Below are positions 8,311 through 16,143 of a stretch of DNA of 57,491 bases, one piece after another. The notes beneath the pieces were generated by a model, which made no database searches, was not told the origin of the DNA, and was given only the letters and a program-made list of their open reading frames with translations. This DNA is from Arthrobacter sp. efr-133-R2A-120 (lineage in GTDB: Bacteria; Actinomycetota; Actinomycetes; Actinomycetales; Micrococcaceae): positions 1 through 57,491 of the forward strand of contig NZ_JARVRF010000069.1 of the NCBI RefSeq assembly GCF_030209835.1. The letters run 5' to 3'. Position 1 is the stretch's first letter; each line of letters begins with the position of its first letter. Made by a program: the position numbers and the translations under genes.

Positions 8311-9660
8311 CTAGTGAGTCTGCAGGGGCTGTCCCTTGGTTTCCTTCAGGAAGTAGACCGAGACGAGCGTGATGATGGCCGTCCCGATCGAGGCGTAGGC
8401 GGGAACCATGCTGTTGCCGGTGGCCTTGATCAGTTCGGTCATGACCAGCGGGGCGCTGCCGCCGAAGATGATAGTGCTGATGCTGAAGCCGATGCTGTAC
8501 GCGCTGTAGCGGACAGTAGTGGGGAACATTTCGGTCAGCACGGTGTGGACGACGGCGGCGTGGCCGGAGAAGGCGATGGCCATCACGACCGTGGCAACGC
8601 AGGCAAGCGGCATGTTGCCAGTGGTGATCATGGCAAACATCGGGTACGAAACAACGGCCATGAGCACGGCGGAGAGAGCCAATACGGGCTTGCGGCCGAT
8701 GCGGTCGGACAGGCGGGCCATGAGCGGGATGGAGATGATGATGGCCACCAGGCTGACGGCAGTGACGAGGAGCGCCTGGAGCATGGTGAAGTTGTTGCCT
8801 GCACCCAACTGGGTCTTCAGGTAGGTGGGCATGTAGGCGAACAGGAGGTAGTAGCCGGGGCCGTTCAGCGCGGGGAGGAAGATGGTCAGCGCGATGGCTT
8901 TGAGGTGGCGCTTGGAAGTGAAGACGGTGCGCAGCGGGTTGCGTTCCACCTCGTTGCGCTCTCGGAGTGCCGCGAAGTGCGGGGTGTCTTCCATCTTGGA
9001 GCGGATGTAGAAGCCGACGTAGCCCAAGGGCAGGGCGAAGAGGAACGGGATGCGCCACGCCCAGGATTGCATGGTCGAGTCGCCGAGGGTGGTGATGAGG
9101 CCGGCGGAGAGGGCGCTACCGAAAAGCAGGGCGCAGAAGGAACCGACCGCGATGAAGCTCATGGAGTAGTTGCGGTGCTTGTTGTGGGCGTATTCGCCCA
9201 CGAAGGCCATGGCGCCTGCCACTTCCCCGCCGGCTGAGAAGCCCTGAAGGATGCGGAACAGGATCAGCAAGGCCGGAGCGGCCCAGAAGATGACCGAGTA
9301 CGACGGGATGAGGCCGATGCAGGCGGTGGCCCCGGAGATGAGGAGCAGGAGGACGGCGAGCAGATTCTTGCGGCCCAGCCGGTCACCCAGGAAACCGCAG
9401 ATGACGCTGCCGAAGGGGCGGGCCAGGAAGCTCACCAGGAAGCCGACGTTGGTCAGGAGCAAGGAGCCGACGTCCTTGGAACCCATGATGTTCATGGCCA
9501 GGTACGTGGTCAACAGGCCGTAGATGCCGTAGTCGTACCATTCCACGAAGGAACCCATGGTGCCGGCAAAGGTTGCTTTGCGCACCATCCTGCCGTCAGC
9601 GGTTACGACTTTGATTTGAGCGGTGTTCAGTTCCACTGAGTCCGTCGATTGCTTTGTCAT
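8311..9660 (-). CDS. MFS transporter, metabolite:H+ symporter (MHS) type
   Basis: 449 residues with about 12 membrane segments. FVEWYDYGIYGLL near residue 37, the cytoplasmic loop GFLGDRLGRKN, and LRILQGFSAGGEVAGA with IPFLFALPLG later are typical of the ProP/KgtP/ShiA branch. These import carboxylates, betaines or similar metabolites with protons. Its position between the RraA-like gene and pxpA makes it the likely importer of the substrate handled by the block. The exact substrate is not predictable. The ATG at 9660 has only a weak ribosome site. Confidence 0.9.
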   Translation of the reverse strand: MTKQSTDSVELNTAQIKVVTADGRMVRKATFAGTMGSFVEWYDYGIYGLLTTYLAMNIMGSKDVGSLLLTNVGFLVSFLARPFGSVICGFLGDRLGRKNLLAVLLLLISGATACIGLIPSYSVIFWAAPALLILFRILQGFSAGGEVAGAMAFVGEYAHNKHRNYSMSFIAVGSFCALLFGSALSAGLITTLGDSTMQSWAWRIPFLFALPLGYVGFYIRSKMEDTPHFAALRERNEVERNPLRTVFTSKRHLKAIALTIFLPALNGPGYYLLFAYMPTYLKTQLGAGNNFTMLQALLVTAVSLVAIIISIPLMARLSDRIGRKPVLALSAVLMAVVSYPMFAMITTGNMPLACVATVVMAIAFSGHAAVVHTVLTEMFPTTVRYSAYSIGFSISTIIFGGSAPLVMTELIKATGNSMVPAYASIGTAIITLVSVYFLKETKGQPLQTH

Positions 9661-9705
9661 GGTGGGTGCTTTCAGTCTATGAGGGGGCTGGGGTGGGAGA
9701 AAGCG

Positions 9706-10338
9706 CTAGCTGTATTCGCGGGTGATTTCCGCTGTCATCTCGGCCTCGTGCGCGGCCACTGCGATGACTCGTTCCAGGATTTCGGCGGCACGGGCCCGGG
9801 GGATGATGACCACTCCGTCGTCATCGGCGGCGACGATATCGCCCGCCGAGCAGACGATTCCGCCGATTGCTACGGGTTCGCCGATGACACCCGGGCCGTT
9901 CTTGAACGGACCGGCGGGGGTGACACCCCGGGCAAAGACGGGGAACTTGATTTCGGTGATGGTGGCGCGGTCCCGGATGTAGCCGTCAATGACCGCGCCG
10001 GTGGCGCCCGCGGCTTCGAAGCGCTGGGACAGTTGCTCGCCGACGAGGGCGCGGTGTTCGTGGCCGAAGCCGTTGATGACCACCACATCGCCGGGCTGGA
10101 TGTAGTTCAGCGCTTCGATGACGGCGGCATTGTCTCCGGCGGCGCCCAGGACGGGCAGTGCCGAGCCGACACAACGGGCGCCTTCCCAGACCGGGCTGAT
10201 TCCGCCGTCGACGATCCCAAGCCGCTCCATGGCGTCACCGATGTTTGCCACGGGGAACGCTTCGAACGCACGGACCAGTTCGCGGGGCGGCCGGGTCCAG
10301 GATGCGGTGCGGACGGTCAGTTCGAGTGTTGTTGCCAT
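9706..10338 (-). CDS. RraA/HMG-aldolase family protein (putative 4-hydroxy-2-oxo acid aldolase)
   Basis: 210 residues from the ATG at 10338. An alternative GTG at 10407 would add 23 Lys/Pro/Ala-rich residues and would overlap the promoter element, so it is rejected. The family segment GAVIDGYIRDRATITEIKFP with the Arg-Asp pair, followed by FPVFARG, is close to class II pyruvate aldolases such as 4-hydroxy-4-methyl-2-oxoglutarate aldolase. True RraA proteins carry VVINGAIRD, as the second copy in this window does. Such aldolases release pyruvate; some also decarboxylate oxaloacetate. It is the promoter-proximal gene of the carrier-pxpABC operon. Confidence 0.82.
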   Translation of the reverse strand: MATTLELTVRTASWTRPPRELVRAFEAFPVANIGDAMERLGIVDGGISPVWEGARCVGSALPVLGAAGDNAAVIEALNYIQPGDVVVINGFGHEHRALVGEQLSQRFEAAGATGAVIDGYIRDRATITEIKFPVFARGVTPAGPFKNGPGVIGEPVAIGGIVCSAGDIVAADDDGVVIIPRARAAEILERVIAVAAHEAEMTAEITREYS

Positions 10339-10391
10339 TTTCTTCGCCTTTGGTTTCTTCCCAAGAGCCGGCGCCTTGGGTGCCGATCTTC

Positions 10392-10455
10392 TTGAGACGT
10401 CAATCACATATGAGAAGAGTTTCGCGTTTTAAATTCATGCCGTCAAGGCTTTCCC
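10392..10455 (-). promoter_or_regulatory. Shared promoter/operator element, copy B
   Basis: Second copy of the element at 5436-5499. On the minus strand it reads TTGACG, 17 nt, GAAACT, then CTTCTCATATGTGA. The 21 bp at 10403-10423 are identical to copy A. It lies 54-117 bp upstream of the ATG at 10338, consistent with the head of the aldolase-carrier-pxpABC operon. Confidence 0.6.
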
Positions 10456-10552
10456 GTTACGGGCATGTAAATGATTCGCAACCATGGCTCGGGGCGAACT
10501 GGTCCCGCCGGTGGGCTGCTCGGCCGGGATTGTGCGGGAGAATGGGTTTCGG

Positions 10553-10569
10553 CTGGTCATTCTGACCAG
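10553..10569. promoter_or_regulatory. 17-bp palindrome upstream of Lrp-family gene
   Basis: CTGGTCA-TTC-TGACCAG, a perfect 7-3-7 palindrome 36 bp before the Lrp-family start codon and between it and promoter element B. Lrp/AsnC proteins bind sites of this size, so autoregulation and control of the divergent operon are plausible. Confidence 0.5.
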
Positions 10570-10604
10570 TCGGATCTTCCGCGACTAGGCAGAAAGCGTT
10601 AGCG

Positions 10605-11063
10605 ATGCAGGAATTGGATTCAACGGACAAGCGGATCCTTGCCGCGCTCGACGACGACCCTCGGGTGCCGATCATGGTCCTCGCCCAGCGCCTGGGCCTG
10701 GCGCGCGGGACGGTCCAGTCGCGCCTGGAGCGAATGTCGGCGTCGGGCGCTTTGCGTCCGAACAGCAGCCGCGTGCTGCCCTCAGCACTGGGCCGCGGCG
10801 TTGCGGCGGCGGTAAGTGCGGAGTTGGATCAGAGCCGGCTGAACGAGGCCATCGCTGCCCTGCGCGACATCCCGGAAGTACTCGAATGCCATGCGCCGGC
10901 CGGCGACACCGACCTCATCATCCGCGTGGTCGCCACAAGCCCGGATGATCTATACCGGGTATCCGAAGAGATCAGGCTATGCCCGGGAATCGTGCGCACG
11001 TCCACTAGCATGTTCCTGCGCGAGGTGATTCCATACCGGACGACGGGGTTGCTGCGAGGCTGA
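10605..11063 (+). CDS. Lrp/AsnC family transcriptional regulator
   Basis: 152 residues. An N-terminal winged HTH is present (LDSTDKRILAALDDDPRVPI, then LAQRLGLARGTVQSRLERM). A C-terminal RAM/AsnC ligand domain follows, with ECHAPAGDTDLIIRVVATS and GIVRTSTSMFLREVIPYR. It probably senses an amino acid. It is divergent from the aldolase-carrier-pxpABC operon with a 17-bp palindrome in the shared intergenic region, so it is the best candidate regulator of that operon. The ATG follows a weak AGAAAGCG site. Confidence 0.88.
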   Translation: MQELDSTDKRILAALDDDPRVPIMVLAQRLGLARGTVQSRLERMSASGALRPNSSRVLPSALGRGVAAAVSAELDQSRLNEAIAALRDIPEVLECHAPAGDTDLIIRVVATSPDDLYRVSEEIRLCPGIVRTSTSMFLREVIPYRTTGLLRG

Positions 11064-11065
11064 GG

Positions 11066-12958
11066 TCATATCTGGAAGTAGTGGTTTCTTCTGGGTTTCC
11101 GGTCCGGGTCGGTGTGGGGTGGCGGGATGAACCAGGGCACGCCCGCTTGGACTTGGATGTTCCAGTCTTCCTTGTGGATCAGGTGATGGTGGTGGCTGCA
11201 CAGGAGCGTGCCGTTGGCGGTGCCAGTGGCTCCGCCGCGGGACCAGTACTCGATGTGGTGGGCCTCGCACCACGGTGCCGGCATGGTGCACCCGGGGAAG
11301 GCGCAGCCCTTGTCCCGCGCCGTGATGGCTTTGCGGATTTGCGGCGGGAAGATCCTTGAGGCCCTGCCGATGTCCAGGACCTGGCCCTCGCCGCCCAGGA
11401 CCACGGGGATGATGTCCGCGTCGCAGGCTAGTCTGCGCAACGTAGCTGCCGGGACGGGCCCGGTGAACGTGAAGGACCCGGTGCCGCCGAACCCGGTGCC
11501 GGTGCCCTGCCGGGGGCGGCCGAACAGGGCGGGCTGGCCGGAAACCTCAAACCCCGGCCGGCCGGAACCCTCGCGCCCGAATTGGCCCGTGGGCTCATTT
11601 CCAAGCGGCGCAGCTTCCCCGAAGGGCTCGGGCTGCCCGTTCTTGGATTGCTGGGCCTGGCTGTATTGGGTGAAGAGTTCGCGGTGGTCGATGGTGGCCA
11701 TGATCTGCGGGCGGTGGCCGCCGGTGGCGGGCAGGGACCCGGTGGCCAGGGCGAGCTTGCAGGCGCCGACCAAACCGTCCAGGAGCTTCTGCGCCCTCGA
11801 CCTCCGCTCCAGCGGCTCGTTTCCACCGTCCGGATTGTTTCCGCTGTCCGGATCTGCAGGTCGGTCGTTTCCTTCCACGCCGGCGCCGGTGCCCTCGGGT
11901 AGGCGGGTGCGGGGGTTGGTGGCGGTGTTCATGACGGTGAGCAGGTGTTCGTATTGTTCGGTGGTGGCGTAGATCTCCACGTGCTGCAGGCCGTGTTTGG
12001 GGCGGCGCAGGAACGCGCCCTGGTGGTAGCGGAGGGATTCTTCGGAGGGTTCCGGGCCGTCCTGGTCGATCGCCTCGACCCAGCGCCGGGCGACCCTGGC
12101 CAGGAAATCCGGATCGTTCTCCTGCGCGGTGCGGGTCAGGGCGTGTTCCATCTCCGCCGCCTTCTCCGGGCCGCACAGTGGACGCACCTTCTCCACGGCC
12201 ATCGTGATGATCCCGGCTGTCCGCGACCCGATGACCCCGGACGCCAGCGCCGCGGCCGTTTCTTCGTGCCGGGGCGGGACCGTCTGTCCGGTGAGGCCGC
12301 GGCCCGGCACCAGGTCCCGGGCCAGGGCCAGACGGCGCCTGGCCTCGGCGGCACTGATCCGCAGCAACGAACGCAGATGCTCAGCCGTGTTCCGGAACTC
12401 TCCGCCACGAGCGCTCCCGGTTCCCCGCACCGAAGAAGCCGCATCCGCCTCACGGCTGACAGTCCCTGGGCCCTGCAACGCCCCACCCGGCACCGGGCCG
12501 GAGGCACCACCCTGCGCGTCCATGCGGCCTGCCATGGTCTCGGAGGTCCAGCCCACGCCAGGGCCCGTATCCGCCTCCGCGGCCCAGCCCGTCGTCCAGC
12601 CCGGCTCGGTGGCGGGTTCAGCGCTCCGGGCCCTGTCCAGCCCTGCAGCGGCGAGCAGTTGGAGATAATCCATGGTGCGGGAAAGTTCCTCAACCCCGGA
12701 CACGAACGCGACGGCCTCTTGGAAACCCAGCCGTCCGACGTCGTCGGCCGCCTTGCCGGCCAGCGACCTCACTGCCGCCACGGCCCCGTCCAGAACGGCC
12801 TGCCGACCGCCGAGATCGCGCGGATCTGCGAAGGCCAGCCCGCCCGGAAACCCGCCCGCAACCCCGGCAAAGCGCGGCGCCCGGGCACGATGGGACGCCA
12901 CGAAAAGCCCGCCGGACCCAAGGTCCTGCCGGGTACCGACGCATCCGATCGCTTCCAT
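11066..12958 (-). CDS. DUF222 / 13E12-repeat protein with C-terminal HNH domain
   Basis: 630 residues. A DUF222 helical region occupies roughly 170-400. A Gly/Pro-rich low-complexity linker (GFEVSGQPALFGRPRQGTGT...) follows, then an HNH motif near 560-605: CAFPGC, CEAHHIEYWSRGG, CSHHHHLIH. The family is very common and repeated in actinobacteria. Its HNH residues look intact, but its biological role is unsettled (possible mobile or defence-linked nuclease). The N-terminal 150 residues are low-complexity. The start at 12958 lacks a clear ribosome site and may be further downstream. Confidence 0.85.
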   Translation of the reverse strand: MEAIGCVGTRQDLGSGGLFVASHRARAPRFAGVAGGFPGGLAFADPRDLGGRQAVLDGAVAAVRSLAGKAADDVGRLGFQEAVAFVSGVEELSRTMDYLQLLAAAGLDRARSAEPATEPGWTTGWAAEADTGPGVGWTSETMAGRMDAQGGASGPVPGGALQGPGTVSREADAASSVRGTGSARGGEFRNTAEHLRSLLRISAAEARRRLALARDLVPGRGLTGQTVPPRHEETAAALASGVIGSRTAGIITMAVEKVRPLCGPEKAAEMEHALTRTAQENDPDFLARVARRWVEAIDQDGPEPSEESLRYHQGAFLRRPKHGLQHVEIYATTEQYEHLLTVMNTATNPRTRLPEGTGAGVEGNDRPADPDSGNNPDGGNEPLERRSRAQKLLDGLVGACKLALATGSLPATGGHRPQIMATIDHRELFTQYSQAQQSKNGQPEPFGEAAPLGNEPTGQFGREGSGRPGFEVSGQPALFGRPRQGTGTGFGGTGSFTFTGPVPAATLRRLACDADIIPVVLGGEGQVLDIGRASRIFPPQIRKAITARDKGCAFPGCTMPAPWCEAHHIEYWSRGGATGTANGTLLCSHHHHLIHKEDWNIQVQAGVPWFIPPPHTDPDRKPRRNHYFQI

Positions 12959-13080
12959 GGAAACACTCTGCCAGGGGGCTACGACATTTTAGGCCGGTCC
13001 CAGATCCGGCCACCGATACCTACCGACCGTGGCCCGGCAACGAATCCAAAGCCCGGCCGGTTCCGTGATTTAACCCGGAC

Positions 13081-13536
13081 TCAGACCGGCGGTCCCGCGT
13101 TCGGCTTCAGGTTCTTCATCACCAACGTCGAGTTGAGGCGCTCGACGGCGGGAAGCGCCGAGAGTTGGTCGTCGTAGAAGCGCTGGTAGGCCGGGAGATC
13201 GGCGGCGATCACGCGGAGGAGGTAGTCCGGCGAGCCGAAGAGCCGCTGGGCCTCGACGATGTTCGGAATGGCTGCCACCCGGTCTTCGAACTCCGACATC
13301 GTGGCGCGGTCAGCCTGGCGCAGGGTCACAAAGACTATGGCCTCGAATCCCAGGCCAATCGCACCCGGATCGATGTCTGCCCTGTACCCCCGAATGACGC
13401 CGGAGGCCTCGAGATCCCGCAGCCTTCGATGGCACGGAGCCACGGTCAACCCCACCTTGGCCGCGAGCGCGGTGGCAGTCATTCGGCCATCCTCTTTGAG
13501 GTGGCGCAAAATAGTTCTATCTATTCCATCAATCAC
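13081..13536 (-). CDS. Lrp/AsnC family transcriptional regulator
   Basis: 151 residues. The HTH is IDRTILRHLKEDGRMTATAL and VGLTVAPCHRRLRDLEASG. The RAM domain contains AQRLFGSPDYLLRVIAADLPAYQRFY, close to the BkdR/AldR-like group in which Gly-Asp/Ser-Pro-Asp-Tyr is conserved. It is divergent from a LysE-type exporter, a common pairing in which the regulator senses the exported amino acid. The shared region is 103 bp. Confidence 0.9.
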   Translation of the reverse strand: MIDGIDRTILRHLKEDGRMTATALAAKVGLTVAPCHRRLRDLEASGVIRGYRADIDPGAIGLGFEAIVFVTLRQADRATMSEFEDRVAAIPNIVEAQRLFGSPDYLLRVIAADLPAYQRFYDDQLSALPAVERLNSTLVMKNLKPNAGPPV

Positions 13537-13639
13537 GCAAACATCTTACCGAAACCTCGGCAAGCCTGGCTAAAAATGGGAACACTTATGGGCGGATTTT
13601 CCATAAAGTTCATGGTGTAACCGCCAGCCAGGAGCCACC

Positions 13640-14275
13640 ATGAATCCCCAGCTTTTTCTCGCCTTCGTCATAGTCGCTGTCACCTTGGCGTGCACCCCGG
13701 GCGTCGACTGGGCATATTCGATTGCCGCAGGCCTGCGCCGGCGCAGCTTCTTCCCCGCTGTGGCCGGCCTGTGCAGCGGATACGTGCTGCACACGGCCCT
13801 CCTGGTGGCCGGACTCGCAGCCCTTTTAACGGGCGTTCCGGGGCTTCTCGGCTGGTTGACGGTCGCTGGCGCGGGCTACTTGCTCTGGCTGGGCGTGAGC
13901 ACCATGCGCTCGTGGCGCGGCGCGAGCTTCAGTGCGGATGACGCCGTCGGGCAGTCCCGAAACCAGATGCGCACCTTCCTGCAGGGTATGGGCACGAGCG
14001 GCATCAATCCCAAGGGCCTGCTGTTCTTCCTGGCGCTGGTGCCGCAATTCGTGAGCCCGGAGGCTTCGTTGCCGGTGCCGGTGCAGTCCGGCGTACTGGG
14101 CCTCACCTTCGTCTTGTTCGCGGGCATCATTTACACCGTGGTGGCCCTGACTTCGCGAAAGCTGCTGCAGTCCAGGCCCTCCGCCGCCCGCGTGGTGACC
14201 CTTGCGAGCGGAATCATCATGGTGGGACTCGGCGTCGTTCTGTTGGGCGAACAGTTGCTTCCGCTGCTCCGGTGA
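13640..14275 (+). CDS. LysE/RhtB family amino acid exporter
   Basis: 211 residues with five to six membrane segments. The N-terminal TLACTPGVDWAYSIAAGLRR is the family's TPGP-like signature (here TPGV) and MGTSGINPKGLLFFLALVPQFV is the second conserved segment. It likely exports an amino acid or homoserine/threonine-like compound. AGGAG precedes the ATG. Control by the divergent Lrp protein is inferred from arrangement only. Confidence 0.9.
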   Translation: MNPQLFLAFVIVAVTLACTPGVDWAYSIAAGLRRRSFFPAVAGLCSGYVLHTALLVAGLAALLTGVPGLLGWLTVAGAGYLLWLGVSTMRSWRGASFSADDAVGQSRNQMRTFLQGMGTSGINPKGLLFFLALVPQFVSPEASLPVPVQSGVLGLTFVLFAGIIYTVVALTSRKLLQSRPSAARVVTLASGIIMVGLGVVLLGEQLLPLLR

Positions 14276-14370
14276 CGCGGCCTCCGGGTGGGATCGCTCT
14301 GAGGAGGCAGCGACGGACGCAATGCTGTCGGCGCCGTGGGGTTTCGATTCGCGGAGTCCTCCGCGCGCTT

Positions 14371-14398
14371 CGGGACTAACCGCGCGTCGTTAGTCCCG
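14371..14398. terminator. 10-bp hairpin between convergent genes
   Basis: CGGGACTAAC (14371-14380) and GTTAGTCCCG (14389-14398) pair perfectly around an 8-nt loop. It lies between the LysE gene and the convergent TPR-like gene and could end transcription in either direction. There is no T tract. Confidence 0.5.
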
Positions 14399-14401
14399 GC
14401 G

Positions 14402-15415
14402 TTAACCGCCCGGCTCGCCGAAGTCCTTGTTCCACATTCGACGCACCTCGATGTCCTTGCGAATCCCATCGACGGCATCCGGCTCAGCGTCCTCCGGCTT
14501 GCCGCGCCGGACCCGCTCAGCAACAAAGGGCCGCGGGCTGGGACGCCGCCTGACCTCAAGCTTCGACAGTGCCCTGTCCGTAAGCGCGTCATTGCGCAAG
14601 GCGAGGCTGGTCTTCTTCCTCCGGAGTACCTCCACGAGAGCGGCCTGTGCCGCCTCCCGCTCCCCCAACACCCTGAGCGACTGCGCCCGAATCAGCAGGA
14701 GCGCCGCCGAGAGGTCGTCCGTGTTGCGCAGCCCCTCCGTCCAGGCGACGACGTCGGCGTGCCGCTCGAGCGCTGCCGCCGCAGTGCAGCGGGCCAAGGC
14801 GGTGGGCAACGACGGCGGCAAGCTGGCAAGGGCGTCCAGGGCCTCTGCCGTCTGGCCCGTTTCCCGGAAGCAATGCGAGAGGGCAAGGAACACGGATTCC
14901 TCGCTGAACAGGACGGGGACGTCAATCCGCTCCGCTACCTCGACCCGCGTGACCACCCTGCGAAGGTAACTTGCGGAGAACTGGCTGGCGGCGTCGTCGA
15001 TCCGAATGGACAAGCCCCGCTGCAGCAGTTCCGACGCCCGAAAATATCCACCGTGTTTGTACACAAGCAGCCCGGCAATCACGTAGCAGAGGCCAGCCCA
15101 GCCGGGGTGGCTGCGCGCCAAGGTAATCAGGCGGTCCGGTTCCGTGCTGGTAAAGACCGCGTCGTACACCGATTTGGCGGTCTTGCCGGCCAGCCGCTTG
15201 AGCCTCGGAACGTCCCCCGCGACGTCGATCCGGCCAGCGGCCTTTCCTTTCAGGAAGCCCCAAATCGCACCGCTCAAGCCCTCAGCCAGTCCACCCACCG
15301 ATGTGCGGACATGTCCATTCCGGAACGGCGTGATGTCCCTGGTGTCCCAGAAGATCGCTCCACGGACTCCGGGAACCGATGGCTCACTCACGGTTGCCCT
15401 GGAATCGCAGGACAA
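14402..15415 (-). CDS. Hypothetical protein with TPR-like helical repeats
   Basis: 337 residues, not recognised as a named family. The middle and C-terminal thirds resemble tetratricopeptide-type helices: FLALSHCFRETGQTAEALDAL, then ALARCTAAAALERHADVVAW, then LIRAQSLRVLGEREAAQAAL. A hydrophobic stretch WAGLCYVIAGLLVYKHGGY near residue 110 is probably part of a repeat. The C-terminus is basic and charged. It is monocistronic and divergent from the DUF4383 gene. The start could lie about 35 codons later. Confidence 0.7.
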   Translation of the reverse strand: MSCDSRATVSEPSVPGVRGAIFWDTRDITPFRNGHVRTSVGGLAEGLSGAIWGFLKGKAAGRIDVAGDVPRLKRLAGKTAKSVYDAVFTSTEPDRLITLARSHPGWAGLCYVIAGLLVYKHGGYFRASELLQRGLSIRIDDAASQFSASYLRRVVTRVEVAERIDVPVLFSEESVFLALSHCFRETGQTAEALDALASLPPSLPTALARCTAAAALERHADVVAWTEGLRNTDDLSAALLLIRAQSLRVLGEREAAQAALVEVLRRKKTSLALRNDALTDRALSKLEVRRRPSPRPFVAERVRRGKPEDAEPDAVDGIRKDIEVRRMWNKDFGEPGG

Positions 15416-15540
15416 AGCGTCGCAGAATTAGGCATCACAGAACCATGCTAGCTCCGCATGTCCCGGCTTCTCCCCTCTATTCCGGGGTTTTCGGGAGTAT
15501 GATATCCCCGTCGGCAGGGTTCCGACTCCTTGCCGCGATA

Positions 15541-15562
15541 CGGCCCTCCATTTGAAGGGCCG
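15541..15562 (+). other. Small hairpin in the leader of the DUF4383 gene
   Basis: CGGCCCT (15541-15547) pairs with AGGGCCG (15556-15562) 25 bp before the start codon, just ahead of the ribosome site GGGAGGAG. It may be an mRNA stabiliser; no known riboswitch fold is evident. Confidence 0.35.
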
Positions 15563-15587
15563 ATGGAAATCGTGATCGGGAGGAGCT

Positions 15588-16061
15588 ATGACTACTGCTT
15601 CACACCCCGCGCAGCACCACCACGTGATGGGGCTGACGCTGCACAACACAGCACTGGTTTTGGGCTGGGTTTTCCTGGCTGTTGGCGTCTTGGGATTTAT
15701 CCCGGGCATCACCAGCAATTACGGCGCCATGGCCTTTGCAGGACATGACTCGGGCGCCATGCTTCTTGGAGTCTTCCAAGTATCCGTCCTGCACAATATT
15801 GTCCATTTGCTGTTCGGCGCAGCAGGCCTGTACTTCGCGAGGACTGGAAGGATGGCGCGCGGTTACTTGATCGGTGGCGGCGCAATCTACCTCGTCCTGT
15901 GGATCTACGGTCTCATCACCATGTCCAGCATGAGCGCTGACTTCGTGCCCATGAACGCCGCGGACGACTGGCTGCACCTGGTTCTCGGTGTTGTCATGGT
16001 TGCCCTTGGCATTTGGCTTGGACGCGATGTAAGAGAGGAGTCGAAGGGCCGCGCCATGTAG
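15588..16061 (+). CDS. DUF4383 domain membrane protein
   Basis: 157 residues with four predicted membrane helices, starting at residues ~22-42, ~62-82, ~98-118 and ~130-148. The sequence between helices 1 and 2 and the HNIVHLLFGAAGLYFAR stretch match the DUF4383 family of small actinobacterial membrane proteins. The function is unknown; homologues are often stress-linked. A good GGGAGGAG ribosome site precedes the ATG. It stands alone. Confidence 0.85.
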   Translation: MTTASHPAQHHHVMGLTLHNTALVLGWVFLAVGVLGFIPGITSNYGAMAFAGHDSGAMLLGVFQVSVLHNIVHLLFGAAGLYFARTGRMARGYLIGGGAIYLVLWIYGLITMSSMSADFVPMNAADDWLHLVLGVVMVALGIWLGRDVREESKGRAM

Positions 16062-16094
16062 CGCCCCCGACTCTGCAACACTCTGCAGTTGCAC

Positions 16095-16127
16095 GACGGC
16101 GGCCGTCCCTTTCGGGCGGCCGTCGCC
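16095..16127. terminator. Terminator between DUF4383 gene and response regulator
   Basis: GC-rich hairpin in which GGCGGCCG and CCC on the left pair with GGG and CGGCCGTC on the right, with one bulged T. It is followed by TTTG on the plus strand. It separates two convergent genes. Confidence 0.6.
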
Positions 16128-16143
16128 TTTGCGTTCTGGTTGC

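Noticed and set aside
8239..9237. 332-codon open frame antisense to the MHS carrier
   Set aside because: Composition and position show it is a shadow of the carrier gene.
10339..10407. GTG at 10407 as the start of the aldolase-like protein
   Set aside because: It would put the first codons inside the conserved promoter element, and the extra residues are Lys/Pro/Ala-rich and unlike the family.
11945..13177. 410-codon open frame antisense to the DUF222-HNH gene
   Set aside because: Low-complexity translation without any recognised domain; it shadows the real gene and runs into the Lrp gene.
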